57,482 bases of DNA from Bacteroidota bacterium (GCA_030706685.1 JAUZOA010000026.1:1-57482), one strand, 5' to 3'. Counted from the first letter of the stretch, positions 17,382-26,768 are shown. Program-made: numbers and translations. The notes: generated by a model not told the origin, from the letters alone.

Positions 17382-19694
17382 TTATTGTATCGATTCAGCT
17401 TCCTGTATTGCAACTATGTTATTTTTATGTATTGAGTGATAGCAGGCCAACTGCCCGAACCCGATACATTCATCATTAGGACTCAGTTGCCGGTGCCAGT
17501 ATAATTGTTTTTTATTGGCAAGCAACTCAATCATCATATCAGTCAATAAAGCATTCTGAAATACCCCGCCGCTGAATGCAATTCGCCCGATATTGAAATA
17601 ATTACTTACCTGCTCCACAGTCATGGCTAATGAATAAAATACTCTTTTGGCTATCAGACCGGGTGTTTCTTCTTTATCTATGTCATTTAACAGATCCTGC
17701 AACAGTAATGAAAAGTCAAGACGGTTATTTTTCAGCGGAACAGGGTAGTACTTGTTGATCTCATGCGTATAATTTCCCGCTATTGCTTCCAGTCTCATGG
17801 CTGCTTCTCCTTCATACGTATTGATATGGCAGATACCTAAAAGAGAAGCAATGCCATCCAGCAATCTTCCTATGCTGCTGGTAAGTAATTCGGCGGGCTG
17901 ATTAATCAACTGCTGGTAGTACTGCCATTCCTGTGATGAAAAGTGGGGCTCCAGGATAGCTTGTTTTGCTGGAAAGAATTTTAAGAGACTCAGTGCAGAC
18001 AAGCGGGGTTCCCTGTTCATTTTATCACCCAGCAGTTGGGGGAAATAATCCAACTGAACCAGCCGTTGCATATCATTATTATCGTACACGAAAAACTCAC
18101 CGCCCCATATTTGTTTATCATCTCCGTACCCGGCCCCATCCCATATAACACCCAATACAGGTTCCGCGGTATTCAGCAGGTTATTCTCCGCCAGCACCGC
18201 ACCGAAATGGGCCCTGTGATGCTGTATGGTAACAAATGGAATATTCCCGATCAAAGCCATATCATTCCCGTGCTGAGAAATAAAATAACCCGGGTGACTG
18301 TCGGCAAGAATCAAGGAAGGCTTTGTTTGTAAAATGTTCAGGAGGTGATCAGATGTATGGGCAAAAGCTGTTTGTGATGCCAGGTTTTCCTGGTTGCCGA
18401 GGTACTGGCTTACGTATAAGTGCTGATGATCCTGTAAAGCAAAAGCGCTTTTCAGTTCGCCACCCATTGCTAATATAGAATCCTTGATTTCTTTAAAAGG
18501 ATTGGGAAAATAGTTAGGGGCTAACCCACGGCTTCTTCGTAAAATAATCTTTTTCCCGGCCGGAGTTATTTGCAGCACGCTATCATCCTGCGGCAGCACG
18601 ATCTCCCTGTCATAACTGACGATGTAATCGGCAATACCCGAAAGTAGTTCCAGTGCTTCTTCATCTTTATAAATGATCGGTGAACCGCTGATATTAGCGC
18701 TGGTGGCAACCAATGGCTTTCCAAATGTTGTGGCGATCAGTTGCAGTAATGGGGAGCAGGGCAACATCCAACCGATTTTATCAAGACCAGGGGCAATTGC
18801 TTCTGTACAAATTTTGTTTTTTGCAAGGGGTTTCAACCGGCACAGAACAATCGGGCCAGACTTATCTTTTAATGCGGTTTTTTCTATAAATGAAATATGA
18901 ACATCGGCCTTTGCCATTTCAATACCGGCATACAATAAAGCAAAGGGCTTGGCCGGGCGATGTTTTCTGCGGCGCAATAGCTGAATAGATAATTCATTGG
19001 TGGCATCGCACAGCAGCAGGTAACCGCCGGTTCCTTTTACAGCCAAGATAGCTCCGGAAGCCAGTACATCATCCAGTTTTTTTAAAATAACAGCGGTTTC
19101 ATTGTTAAGAAGGTGGCCTGCTGCATCATACAAGTGCATGGCAATAGCGCAATCGGGACATGAATTGGTCTGGCTGTAATGCCTGCGATTATAAACTTCG
19201 TTATATTCTGTCGCGCAATCATGGCATTGGACAAGATCAGACATGGTTGTATGATATCGCTCGTAGGGCAACCCTGTAATGATGGAATATCTCGGACCGC
19301 AGTGAAGGCAGGTAGTAAAAGGATAGTGATACCGCTTGTTGTTTTTATCCATTATTTCCCGCCTGCAATCATCACAGATCGCAAAATCAGGAGTGAGCAG
19401 TATATCGGGTTTAGTATCGGAATGATCTGCCTTTATGGTGAAAGAAGTGAATGTTTGGGGCGATACTTCTTCGATGCTTTGTGAAACAATAACAGCATTA
19501 ACAGGAGGCGAGTCAATAACAGCAGCATAAAATTCATGCGCGGCTGTTTCTGTAGCATTAATTTCTATATGAACACCATCTTTGGTATTGCTTACCCATC
19601 CCGGGATGCACATTTGTTCAGCGATACGATATACATGCGGCCTGAAACCTACTCCTTGTACTAATCCCCCGATATGGATATGGAAAGTCTTCAT
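17382..19694 (-). CDS. hypF: Carbamoyltransferase HypF
   Basis: 770 residues, the usual length. HypF makes the carbamoyl adenylate from carbamoyl phosphate and passes it to HypE. Domains in order are an acylphosphatase-like domain (GGLVQGVGFRPHVYRIAE, 1-90), two zinc-finger units (CDDCRREI, CLHCGPRYSI, CHDCATEY, SCPDCAIAM), a YrdC-like domain (LVATSANISGSPI) and a Kae1/carbamoyltransferase-like domain (TIQHHRAHFGAVLAE, GVIWDGAGYGDD, FSGGVFQNALLTD). It begins nine bases after hypB ends. No truncation is seen. Confidence 0.98.
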   Translation of the reverse strand: MKTFHIHIGGLVQGVGFRPHVYRIAEQMCIPGWVSNTKDGVHIEINATETAAHEFYAAVIDSPPVNAVIVSQSIEEVSPQTFTSFTIKADHSDTKPDILLTPDFAICDDCRREIMDKNNKRYHYPFTTCLHCGPRYSIITGLPYERYHTTMSDLVQCHDCATEYNEVYNRRHYSQTNSCPDCAIAMHLYDAAGHLLNNETAVILKKLDDVLASGAILAVKGTGGYLLLCDATNELSIQLLRRRKHRPAKPFALLYAGIEMAKADVHISFIEKTALKDKSGPIVLCRLKPLAKNKICTEAIAPGLDKIGWMLPCSPLLQLIATTFGKPLVATSANISGSPIIYKDEEALELLSGIADYIVSYDREIVLPQDDSVLQITPAGKKIILRRSRGLAPNYFPNPFKEIKDSILAMGGELKSAFALQDHQHLYVSQYLGNQENLASQTAFAHTSDHLLNILQTKPSLILADSHPGYFISQHGNDMALIGNIPFVTIQHHRAHFGAVLAENNLLNTAEPVLGVIWDGAGYGDDKQIWGGEFFVYDNNDMQRLVQLDYFPQLLGDKMNREPRLSALSLLKFFPAKQAILEPHFSSQEWQYYQQLINQPAELLTSSIGRLLDGIASLLGICHINTYEGEAAMRLEAIAGNYTHEINKYYPVPLKNNRLDFSLLLQDLLNDIDKEETPGLIAKRVFYSLAMTVEQVSNYFNIGRIAFSGGVFQNALLTDMMIELLANKKQLYWHRQLSPNDECIGFGQLACYHSIHKNNIVAIQEAESIQ

Positions 19695-19703
19695 AAAAAA
19701 ATA

Positions 19704-20465
19704 TTAAGCCGGTTCCGGCAACGGTACCCGGGCCCGCAGCCAATCATACCATTGATGTAAGCCTTCGCCGGTAAGGCAACTCAGTTCAATAATAGTTAAC
19801 CGGTGATTTATTCTCCGGGCATATTCTTTTGCTTTTTCAATATTAAAAGGAACGTAAGGCAGCAAGTCTGTTTTATTGATAATGCAAAGGGTGGAAGTAT
19901 GAAACATTTCAGGATATTTCAGTGGCTTATCTTCGCCTTCTGTAACGCTCATGATGACTACTCTTTCTTTTTCTCCCAGGTCAAATGAGGCGGGACAAAC
20001 AAGATTACCCACATTTTCAATAAACAGTACTGAATTCTCTTTTGGCTTCATTCCCTGCAGGGCGTGTAATATCATGTGCGCGTCGAGATGGCATCCTTTC
20101 TTGGTATTGATCTGCACTACCCTGGTTCCCGTAGCATGAATACGATCGGCATCAAGATGGGTTTGCTGGTCGCCTTCTATTACATAAAAATCGAATTGCC
20201 TCTTCAGGTCAGTCAATGTTCTTTCCAGCAAAGCCGTTTTACCTGACCCGGGCGAGCTGACCAAATTCATGGCCAGTATATTTTTAGCTTCGAAGTAACC
20301 CCTGTTCCTTTCTGCCAGCAGGTTATTCTGATGCAATATATCCTGTTCTACTTCCACAATTTTTTTTTCATGTGAATGGGAGTGATCATGATGATGCTCT
20401 TCTTCATGACCCGGCTCATGCAGGGTGATGTTCCCATTACTGTCACATCCGCAGGTTGCACACAT
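19704..20465 (-). CDS. hypB: Hydrogenase nickel incorporation GTPase HypB
   Basis: 253 residues from the ATG at 20465, chosen because the conserved N-terminus is MCATCGCDSNG, whose CxxCGC site binds nickel; a start at 20483 adds six residues. A His-rich stretch (HEEEHHHDHSHSHEKK) should store nickel. The G-domain has a P-loop SSPGSGKTALLERT, EGDQQT, the Zn/Ni site residues near KKGCHLDAHM, ENVGNLVCP and NKTDLLPY. HypB hands nickel to the large subunit with HypA, which is encoded 37 bases upstream. Confidence 0.97.
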   Translation of the reverse strand: MCATCGCDSNGNITLHEPGHEEEHHHDHSHSHEKKIVEVEQDILHQNNLLAERNRGYFEAKNILAMNLVSSPGSGKTALLERTLTDLKRQFDFYVIEGDQQTHLDADRIHATGTRVVQINTKKGCHLDAHMILHALQGMKPKENSVLFIENVGNLVCPASFDLGEKERVVIMSVTEGEDKPLKYPEMFHTSTLCIINKTDLLPYVPFNIEKAKEYARRINHRLTIIELSCLTGEGLHQWYDWLRARVPLPEPA

Positions 20466-20502
20466 AAAATAGTTTTTAATCACTTAATAATCGCCATGAG
20501 TT

Positions 20503-20844
20503 TTAATTAACCACCAGGCTTTTTATTCTTAGTTCTTTTCCCTGTATGATATCGCTGGCATATTGACCGCAAACAGGGCAGGGGTCATAAAGCTGTTCAA
20601 TGGCAAACTCTGTTTTACATGCAAGGCATTTTGCTTTTCCTTCAATCCGGTGAATTGTCTTCACTGTGTTTTCAAGCATGGTTTCTTTTACACCCTGCTC
20701 CCAGGCAAATTCAAATGCATCCATCTCAATGTTGCTGAGTTTACCGATATCCAGTTCTATCTCATCAATCACAGAAGCTTCGGCTTCTCTTGCTTTTTCA
20801 GTTGCTATACTGACAATACCCATGACAACAGACAGTTCATGCAT
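20503..20844 (-). CDS. hypA: Hydrogenase nickel metallochaperone HypA
   Basis: 113 residues, normal length. The N-terminus MHELSVVMGI carries the nickel-binding His2, and the zinc ribbon has Cys73, Cys76, Cys89 and Cys92 (CLACKTEF, CPVCG). HypA works with HypB in nickel insertion into HoxH. It starts 15 bases after the small membrane protein gene, so the two are very likely cotranscribed. Confidence 0.97.
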   Translation of the reverse strand: MHELSVVMGIVSIATEKAREAEASVIDEIELDIGKLSNIEMDAFEFAWEQGVKETMLENTVKTIHRIEGKAKCLACKTEFAIEQLYDPCPVCGQYASDIIQGKELRIKSLVVN

Positions 20845-20859
20845 ACAGGAGAGTTTATA

Positions 20860-21057
20860 TCACCGTCTTTTCTCTTTTTTTATATAGCGAAAATAAGCTA
20901 TGCCCAGGGCCAGGACACCGACCATAACAAAGAAATGTTCAGGCTCAACAAAATAATGTTTTATCGTATATCCATCAGTGGTGCCATGACCCTCATGGGC
21001 AAAACTCAATATCGGTAACGAGGAAATGACTGCATACAGGGAAGCGATTTTTTTCAT
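20860..21057 (-). CDS. Small exported His-rich single-helix membrane protein (HupE/UreJ N-module-like)
   Basis: 65 residues. A cleavable signal peptide ends at SFA20, so the mature protein begins HEGHGTTDG. Then comes KHYFVEPEHFFVMVGVLALG, one transmembrane helix and a basic tail (RYIKKEKRR). HupE/UreJ nickel permeases also begin, right after the signal, with His residues and an HPxxGxDHxxAM motif entering the first helix. Here His34, Glu40 and His41 align by eye with that motif, but the remaining helices are missing. It is the first gene of the hyp run, 15 bases before hypA. A role in nickel capture or in anchoring is inference; it could also be an unrelated hydrogenase-linked peptide. Confidence 0.75.
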   Translation of the reverse strand: MKKIASLYAVISSLPILSFAHEGHGTTDGYTIKHYFVEPEHFFVMVGVLALGIAYFRYIKKEKRR

Positions 21058-21130
21058 TTTAGGTCTGTTTTACGGACATCAATATTAGAAAAATATTGCT
21101 TGCCGGAACCTCAAAAAGATCATAGGTTGC

Positions 21131-21146
21131 CATGATAATGATCATG
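21131..21146. promoter_or_regulatory. FNR/CRP-like palindrome in the hyp/hoxW divergent region
   Basis: The 16-bp perfect palindrome CATGAT-AATG-ATCATG has the TGAT-N4-ATCA core of FNR-type sites (consensus TTGAT-N4-ATCAA; one base differs in each half). It lies 74 bases before the small membrane protein start (-) and 73 before the hoxW start (+), midway in the shared control region. Binding is inferred, not shown. Confidence 0.4.
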
Positions 21147-21218
21147 TTGACAGGTAATTATCAGACAATTAGATGCGATAGCAAAAATTTGATATGCATT
21201 ATTTATTTTGTGTAACGC

Positions 21219-21677
21219 ATGGCAAAGAAAAAAGAACATAAGATAGGAGTGGTGGGTATTGGTAATACCCTCCGCGGCGATGATGGCATCGGCGCTTATA
21301 TATGCTTGCAGATTGATGGCTGGAATATGGAAGGAGTGACAACATTCGTAACCCAGCAGCTGCATACCGGGCTGATCGATGACCTTTTGCCATTTGATTT
21401 CATCATCCTGGCCGATGCGGCTGTAACAGGCGGGCCGGTCGTGTTTTACCCATTAAAGAAAGATGAATCACAGCCCGTTTCATCCTCACATCATATTAAT
21501 GCTAACCTGCTGGTTTCGCTTGCTCAGAGACTTCATGGCAAAGAATTACCCGTTATGATCTGCGCGGTGAAAGGAGAGAATTTTGATATGGGGAACCAGC
21601 TTTCACCATCGGCAGTAACTAATGCCAATAGAGCCATTAATATCATCCGTTATTGGATAGAGTCCGGCTGTCATTAG
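21219..21677 (+). CDS. hoxW: Hydrogenase maturation endopeptidase (HoxW/HyaD family)
   Basis: 152 residues. The M52 peptidase start VVGIGNTLRGDDGIGAYICL is present, then FIILADAAVTGGP and SSHHINANLLVSLAQ with the likely nickel-ligand His, and GENFDMGNQLSPSAV. The protein removes the C-terminal tail of HoxH after nickel insertion. It is the only hydrogenase gene on the plus strand, divergent from the hyp run and convergent with hoxH, ending 37 bases from the hoxH stop. A TATTTTG sequence about 10 bases before the start may be its -7 box, giving a very short leader. The symbol is given by its role beside a group 3d enzyme. Confidence 0.92.
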   Translation: MAKKKEHKIGVVGIGNTLRGDDGIGAYICLQIDGWNMEGVTTFVTQQLHTGLIDDLLPFDFIILADAAVTGGPVVFYPLKKDESQPVSSSHHINANLLVSLAQRLHGKELPVMICAVKGENFDMGNQLSPSAVTNANRAINIIRYWIESGCH

Positions 21678-21716
21678 TGAGTGGTCAGTGGCTAGTCTAC
21701 TCACTACTCACCACTA
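21675..21716. repeat. GTGAGTAG-type short repeat forming a hairpin
   Basis: Imperfect inverted halves made of degenerate GTGAGTRGTGA copies fill the gap between the convergent hoxW and hoxH stops. A related sequence (ATTCACCACTCACTATTCGC) lies at 23743-23762 between hoxY and hoxU. The hairpin could end transcription in both directions. The motif looks like a short dispersed intergenic repeat. Confidence 0.5.
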
Positions 21717-23144
21717 GAATCTTTCCAATCTTTTTATCAATTCTCCTTTCTTATCCTTTACTTCTATCACCATCGGCATAGAGCCCATAGCATGGGTAGA
21801 GCAGGACAAGCAGGGATCATAGCAACGTATAGCAGATTCAACCCGGTTCAACATTCCTTCTTTGATATCATCTCCCTTCACGTATTGACGGGCCACTTCC
21901 AGTACCGACCTGTTCATTGACGGGTTATTCTGGCCTGTTGCAATTAACAGGTTTACTTTTACCAGTTTACCGGTCTCGTCTGTTTTATAATGATGAAACA
22001 AGGTTCCGCGCGGTGCTTCGGTGCTTCCAATACCCTCATCATAGTTCCAACGGCCATGGTGCTGTATATGTAATGAAGTAACATCCGGATCATTCAGTAT
22101 TCGTTCAGCATCTTCTACATCGCTTAATGCTTCTATCAAACGCGTGTAATGATAATAGAAAGCGCCGTGAACCGGTTTGCCTGAACCAATAGACTTGAAA
22201 TGCTCAAATTCTTTTTGCGCCAGCGGTGTTTTCATCCGGGTAGCGACATTCAATCTTGCCAGAGGGCCGACCCGGTAAAACCCTTTATCAAAACCCAGGG
22301 GCTTATAATAGGGATATTTCAGGTAAGACCAGTTGACCGAGCGTTCAGCAATAAAATCAAGGTATTGCTGGGGAGATACCTGGTCCTGTAATATAATACC
22401 ATCGGCATCTATGAAACGAAGTTTGCCATCGTATAATTCATGTTCACCGCCTGAACCGACAGTGCCAAGGTACAGGGTGGGTGAATTGGCGAATGATTGC
22501 ACCATCGCAGTATTTTCTTCATGGAATTTCCTGATGATATTAATGCCCAGTTGTACTGTTTGTAACGCTTCGGGGATCCAGTTCAATAAAGCTTTCCTGT
22601 TTTCCTCAGTAAGCGGGTAAGCCATGCCGCCGGGGGCAATGCCCATGATATGTATCTTTTTCCCGGTAATGCGTTCGCTCAGTTCCTGCCCGAATTTCCG
22701 CAGCCGTATACCGCGTAAGGCGATGTCAGGAAACTTTTCTGCAATGCCGAGTATGTTGCGTTTTGCAGGATCACTGTCATAGCCAAGCAAAAAGTCAGGA
22801 GAAGAAAGATGGAAAAAGGAAAGGGCGTGCGAGGACAGGTTTTGCCCGATATGCATCAGCCGTCTCAATAAATTTGCTGTATAGGTGGGCTGGATACCCT
22901 GTATCATTTCACAGGCTTTTACGCTGGCCAGCGTATGACTTGTCGGGCATATACCGCATATACGGGGAGTGATGGTAGGCATCTCTGTATACATCCGGCC
23001 TTCACAAAATTTTTCAAACCCCCTGAATTCGTTTACATGAAACAACGCGTCACTTACATTACCATTATCATCCAGCTCAATAGTAATGTTGGCATGCCCT
23101 TCTATTCTTGTCACCGGAGATATAAATAGTTTTCGCTTATCCAT
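21714..23144 (-). CDS. hoxH: NAD-linked [NiFe] hydrogenase large subunit HoxH
   Basis: 476 residues. The nickel ligands are all present: [10 protein letters not shown] with Cys63 and Cys66, and the C-terminal DPCLSCSTH with Cys445 and Cys448. The 25 residues after His451 ([11 protein letters not shown]...) form the tail removed by the HoxW-type peptidase, so the enzyme is made as a normal precursor. [13 protein letters not shown] near the start and the short length fit group 3 (cytoplasmic, bidirectional) enzymes. Together with hoxE/F/U/Y this makes a group 3d NAD(H)-reducing hydrogenase. The start overlaps the end of hoxY by eight bases. Confidence 0.97.
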   Translation of the reverse strand: MDKRKLFISPVTRIEGHANITIELDDNGNVSDALFHVNEFRGFEKFCEGRMYTEMPTITPRICGICPTSHTLASVKACEMIQGIQPTYTANLLRRLMHIGQNLSSHALSFFHLSSPDFLLGYDSDPAKRNILGIAEKFPDIALRGIRLRKFGQELSERITGKKIHIMGIAPGGMAYPLTEENRKALLNWIPEALQTVQLGINIIRKFHEENTAMVQSFANSPTLYLGTVGSGGEHELYDGKLRFIDADGIILQDQVSPQQYLDFIAERSVNWSYLKYPYYKPLGFDKGFYRVGPLARLNVATRMKTPLAQKEFEHFKSIGSGKPVHGAFYYHYTRLIEALSDVEDAERILNDPDVTSLHIQHHGRWNYDEGIGSTEAPRGTLFHHYKTDETGKLVKVNLLIATGQNNPSMNRSVLEVARQYVKGDDIKEGMLNRVESAIRCYDPCLSCSTHAMGSMPMVIEVKDKKGELIKRLERF

Positions 23145-23679
23145 ATTTCAGTTTTTTGGCCTTGCCCAGGTCAGGAAGGCGGTCATTCAGAAATTCAAAC
23201 AATACATAAAAGATGGTATCGGCATCAGGCGGGCAACCCGGGATGACAAAATCCACCTTCACTACTTCCTGCAGCGGCAATACTTTTTCATTCAATTTTA
23301 ACAGCGAAGGATGATCAGGTACCTTTCCTTCTTTATCATTACTGATGGCATTTACATAAGCCGTATCCAGTACATCTTTCAGGTTAAAATAATTCCGCAT
23401 GCCGGTGACATTGGTCATTACAGCGCAATCGCCAAAGGCGATTAATGTTTTAGCCTGTTTCCTGATATGGAGTAGTTCACGGTAATGCTCATCGCTGGTG
23501 ATGGCTCCTTCTACCAGGGCGATGTCTACTTCCGGCATTTCTTTTCCATCAACCACGGGGCTCTTCACAATATCAGCCAGTTTGGCTACTTCCAGTATCC
23601 GTTCATCAATATCCAGCAGGGACATGTGGCAGCCCGAACATCCGCCCAACCATACCGTTCCTAATTTTTTCTTGCTCAT
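23137..23679 (-). CDS. hoxY: NAD-linked [NiFe] hydrogenase small subunit HoxY
   Basis: 180 residues, the short small-subunit form of group 3 enzymes without Tat signal or C-terminal cluster domain. The proximal [4Fe-4S] ligands are WLGGCSGCHMSLLD (Cys14, Cys17), IAFGDCAVMTNVTGMRN and VIPGCPPDADTI. It passes electrons from HoxH to HoxU. Eight-base overlap with hoxH shows coupling. An 85-base gap to hoxU holds a short repeat. Confidence 0.96.
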   Translation of the reverse strand: MSKKKLGTVWLGGCSGCHMSLLDIDERILEVAKLADIVKSPVVDGKEMPEVDIALVEGAITSDEHYRELLHIRKQAKTLIAFGDCAVMTNVTGMRNYFNLKDVLDTAYVNAISNDKEGKVPDHPSLLKLNEKVLPLQEVVKVDFVIPGCPPDADTIFYVLFEFLNDRLPDLGKAKKLKYG

Positions 23680-23764
23680 CTTGTCATTTTTATTGTTTGG
23701 TGTATCATTGGCGAAGACTTGCTGCGGTCAAGCCCTTCTGTCATTCACCACTCACTATTCGCTT

Positions 23765-24472
23765 TTATAATTTCATTTTTCTTTTTTCCATCAATTCACT
23801 GATTATTTCCGGTTTTTTTTCCAATTGTCCCTGTACAATGGCTTTGGGCCAGATAGCGCCGGTAGGGCAGGCATGCAGGCATTTGCCGCAGGATGTACAG
23901 GTGATTGATTCACCCCATGGCGTATTGAAGTCGGAGATAATACGCACCTGGTGACCCCGGTTCATCACATCCCAGTTGTGAGCGCCTTCTACTTCATTGC
24001 ATACGCGCACACAACGGGTGCACATAATACAGCGGTTGTGATCCATAACATACCAGGGATGAGAAGTGTCCACTTCACAATGAGGAAACAGGTGCGGGTA
24101 GCGGATATGATCCATTTCAACTTTATACCCTAATTGCTGCAATTCGCATTTGCCATTGGCAACGCAAACAGAGCATACATGGTTTCGTTCGGCGAAGAAT
24201 AACTCGGCTGTGATACGCTGGTATTTTTTTATACGCTCCGTAGATGTTTTGACCACCATATTGGCCGCCACTTTAGTGGTGCAGGCCGATAATAACTTAT
24301 TAATTCCTTCAATTTCTACGAGACATAAACGGCAGGCGCCAATATCAATTATACCTTTCAAATGACACATCGTTAATATTTCAATGTCATTTTCCCTGCA
24401 TACCTCCAGTATAGTTTTAGCCGGGTCAACATCCAGCTTTTTATCATTAATTGTAATGGGTATTGTGTTCAT
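23765..24472 (-). CDS. hoxU: Hydrogenase diaphorase iron-sulfur subunit HoxU
   Basis: 235 residues, like the N-terminal part of complex I NuoG. An N-terminal [2Fe-2S] domain has Cys36, Cys47, Cys50 and Cys64 (MCHLKG, GACRLCLVEI). A His-Cys cluster follows (NHVCSVCVANGKCELQ). Two ferredoxin [4Fe-4S] clusters come last, Cys148-151-154-158 (CIMCTRCVRVC) and Cys192-195-198-202 (CTSCGKCLHACP). No molybdopterin domain is attached, which separates HoxU from NuoG and formate dehydrogenase. It links HoxY with HoxF. Confidence 0.96.
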   Translation of the reverse strand: MNTIPITINDKKLDVDPAKTILEVCRENDIEILTMCHLKGIIDIGACRLCLVEIEGINKLLSACTTKVAANMVVKTSTERIKKYQRITAELFFAERNHVCSVCVANGKCELQQLGYKVEMDHIRYPHLFPHCEVDTSHPWYVMDHNRCIMCTRCVRVCNEVEGAHNWDVMNRGHQVRIISDFNTPWGESITCTSCGKCLHACPTGAIWPKAIVQGQLEKKPEIISELMEKRKMKL

Positions 24473-24502
24473 ACATCAATTCATTGTGGTCGGTCAATTT
24501 TT

Positions 24503-26143
24503 TTACTGATGGTTCATTATCCTGTTTTCATATTCTTTCCTGAAATGGCGAAGCGTGCTCAGTAACGGATTAGGAGCTGAGGCGCCCAGCCCGCAAAGAC
24601 TTGTTTCTTTTACATACACGGCCAGCTCTTCAAGCCGGTCCAGGTCAATTTGGGTTCCTTTATTATCACAGATCTTTTGCAGTAAGTCGTGCATCATCTT
24701 TGTTCCCACGCGGCAGGGTACACATTTGCCGCAGCTTTCATCCATGCAGAACTCCATGAAATAGCGGGCCACATCTACCATGTCTGAACTTTTATCCATG
24801 ATGATCAAACCACCTGAGCCCATTATCGAACCAAGACTTATCAATGATTCATAATCCATTTTTACATCCAGGTGTTCCGCGGGAATGCAACCACCGGAAG
24901 GGCCGCCTGTCTGGGCTGCCTTAAAATCTCCGCCGTTTTGCACGCCACCGCCAATGTCAAAGACAATTTCACGCAGGGTGGTACCCATCGGTACTTCAAT
25001 CAGCCCGGAATATTTTATTTTTCCTGCCAATGCAAAAACTTTTGTCCCGGCGCTTTTGGGCGTTCCGGTTTCACTATACCATTCACCGCCATTGGTAATG
25101 ATCGGCGCAATGCCTGCAAATGTTTCTACATTATTAATAAGTGTGGGTTTGCCCCATAAGCCGGCTTCAGCGGGGAATGGTGGTCTGGGCCTGGGTGTTC
25201 CTCTTTTACCTTCGATAGATGCGATCAATGCGGTTTCTTCGCCGCATACAAATGCCCCGGCCCCGATTCTTACCTCAATATCAAATGAGAAATTGCTGCC
25301 AAGGATATTTTTGCCAAGTAAACCGAGTTTCGTTGCTTGTTTAATAGCCAGCTCAAAACGTTTAATAGCTAAAGGATATTCTCCGCGGATATAAGCATAC
25401 CCTTTGGAAGAGCCTACGGCATAACCGGCAATGACCATTCCTTCCAATACCCGGTGAGGATTGCCCTCCAATACGCTTCTGTCCATAAACGCGCCCGGGT
25501 CTCCTTCATCACCATTACAGATAACATATTTTTGATCGCTTACATATTTATACACTGTTTCCCATTTCAATCCTGTCGGGTATCCTGCACCACCACGCCC
25601 CCGCATGCGGCTTTGTTTTACTTCAGCGATCACTTCTTCAGGGGATAAAAGAAAAAATGCTTTTTCCAATGCTCTGTAACCGCCCGCCGCCAGGTAGTCT
25701 TCTATGTTTTCCGGGTTAATATCGCCGCAGTCTTTCAATGCAATTTTCATCTGGCGTTTAAAGAAAGGGTCCTCATTGGAATTGACAAATGGTTTTTCAC
25801 GTGAGTCGGCAAAAAGCAAAAGTTCTTCAATAGGTTTTTTTTCGATAAGCTGACTTTGAACGATGGCGGTAATATTGTTACAGTCGACTTTCTGATATAT
25901 GGTTTGCTCAGGTAAATATTTCATAAGTGGTCCCTGGTTGCAGGGACCCATGCAACCGGAAGGAATTACTTCCACTTCATTTTCCAATCCCCTTGTTTTG
26001 ATTTCTTCCTGTAATTTCTTCAGCACTTCTTCCGAGCCTGATGAAATGCAACTGGCGCCGCAGCAGACACAAATTTTATGTTTGAACTGTTCATGCTTCC
26101 CTTTTGCTTTTCCTGCCAGCGCCTGTAGTTCCTGCCGGTTCAT
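24503..26143 (-). CDS. hoxF: Hydrogenase NAD-diaphorase subunit HoxF
   Basis: 546 residues. An N-terminal thioredoxin-like [2Fe-2S] domain has CVCCGASC and [12 protein letters not shown] (about residues 25-70). The NuoF-like core carries the FMN/NAD site [11 protein letters not shown] (181-191), [28 protein letters not shown]-type sequence [14 protein letters not shown], and the C-terminal [4Fe-4S] site [14 protein letters not shown]. It is shorter than 600-residue HoxF forms because HoxE is separate here. It oxidises or reduces NAD(H) in the cytoplasm. Start overlaps the hoxE stop by four bases. Confidence 0.96.
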   Translation of the reverse strand: MNRQELQALAGKAKGKHEQFKHKICVCCGASCISSGSEEVLKKLQEEIKTRGLENEVEVIPSGCMGPCNQGPLMKYLPEQTIYQKVDCNNITAIVQSQLIEKKPIEELLLFADSREKPFVNSNEDPFFKRQMKIALKDCGDINPENIEDYLAAGGYRALEKAFFLLSPEEVIAEVKQSRMRGRGGAGYPTGLKWETVYKYVSDQKYVICNGDEGDPGAFMDRSVLEGNPHRVLEGMVIAGYAVGSSKGYAYIRGEYPLAIKRFELAIKQATKLGLLGKNILGSNFSFDIEVRIGAGAFVCGEETALIASIEGKRGTPRPRPPFPAEAGLWGKPTLINNVETFAGIAPIITNGGEWYSETGTPKSAGTKVFALAGKIKYSGLIEVPMGTTLREIVFDIGGGVQNGGDFKAAQTGGPSGGCIPAEHLDVKMDYESLISLGSIMGSGGLIIMDKSSDMVDVARYFMEFCMDESCGKCVPCRVGTKMMHDLLQKICDNKGTQIDLDRLEELAVYVKETSLCGLGASAPNPLLSTLRHFRKEYENRIMNHQ

Positions 26144-26649
26144 ATAATTCCTGTTTTGGCATTAATGGTTTCAATAATTTCTTCCGCGTTGGCTTTACCC
26201 TGTACATCATTATCAATAACAACAGCAGGCGCAAGTCCGCAGGCGCCTATGCACCGGGCTACTTGTATCCCCAGTTTATTATCAGGTGTTACCTGCCCCG
26301 GTTTCAGGGAATATTTTTGTTCCAGCCGGTTCAGGATAGCCTGGGCTCCTTTTACATAGCAGGCGGTTCCTGTACAAACAATACAGGTATGCTCTCCTTT
26401 CGATTTCAGTGAAAAAAAGTGATAGAAAGTGACAGTTGAGAAAACCCTTGACGGAGGCAGGTGAAGCGATTTGGTGATATATGCCAATACTTCCTTCGGT
26501 AAATAACCGTATGCATTCTGGGCTGTGTGCAATATTTCGATCAGTGCATCTGGTTTGTAATTTTCTTTCTTCATCTTAGCTGCAATCAGCTTTACCCTGG
26601 GATCCGTTTTGGGGAGTTCTTTGCTTAGAATAGCGGTATCGCTTTTCAT
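26140..26649 (-). CDS. hoxE: Hydrogenase diaphorase [2Fe-2S] subunit HoxE
   Basis: 169 residues, NuoE/24-kDa family. The [2Fe-2S] ligands follow the family pattern, Cys92-x4-Cys97 ([11 protein letters not shown]) and Cys133-x3-Cys137 ([11 protein letters not shown]). [13 protein letters not shown] and [12 protein letters not shown] are typical. It is the first gene of the hox run and overlaps hoxF by four bases (ATGA). The neighbouring hydrogenase genes separate it from a true complex I nuoE. Confidence 0.95.
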   Translation of the reverse strand: MKSDTAILSKELPKTDPRVKLIAAKMKKENYKPDALIEILHTAQNAYGYLPKEVLAYITKSLHLPPSRVFSTVTFYHFFSLKSKGEHTCIVCTGTACYVKGAQAILNRLEQKYSLKPGQVTPDNKLGIQVARCIGACGLAPAVVIDNDVQGKANAEEIIETINAKTGII

Positions 26650-26733
26650 ATAGTATTCTCCTGAATTTTATGCGCAGTAACAGCAATAAGTAATTCTATG
26701 TACTGCCCGCAGCATGAACTATTTGAGCGGAAG

Positions 26734-26741
26734 CAAAACTA
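26734..26741 (-). promoter_or_regulatory. Candidate -7 box for the hox operon
   Basis: The minus strand reads TAGTTTTG, an exact fit to the Bacteroidota TAnnTTTG -7 element, 85 bases before the hoxE ATG. No well-spaced TTTG -33 element is seen, which would fit a promoter needing an activator. Confidence 0.4.
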
Positions 26742-26768
26742 CTGACGCGCAGGAGAGTAGCATATGAT

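Noticed and set aside
24503-26649. Complex I subunits NuoE/NuoF as the identity of these genes
   Set aside because: They overlap and lead directly into hoxU, hoxY and hoxH, HoxU lacks the NuoG molybdopterin domain, and no other nuo genes are present.
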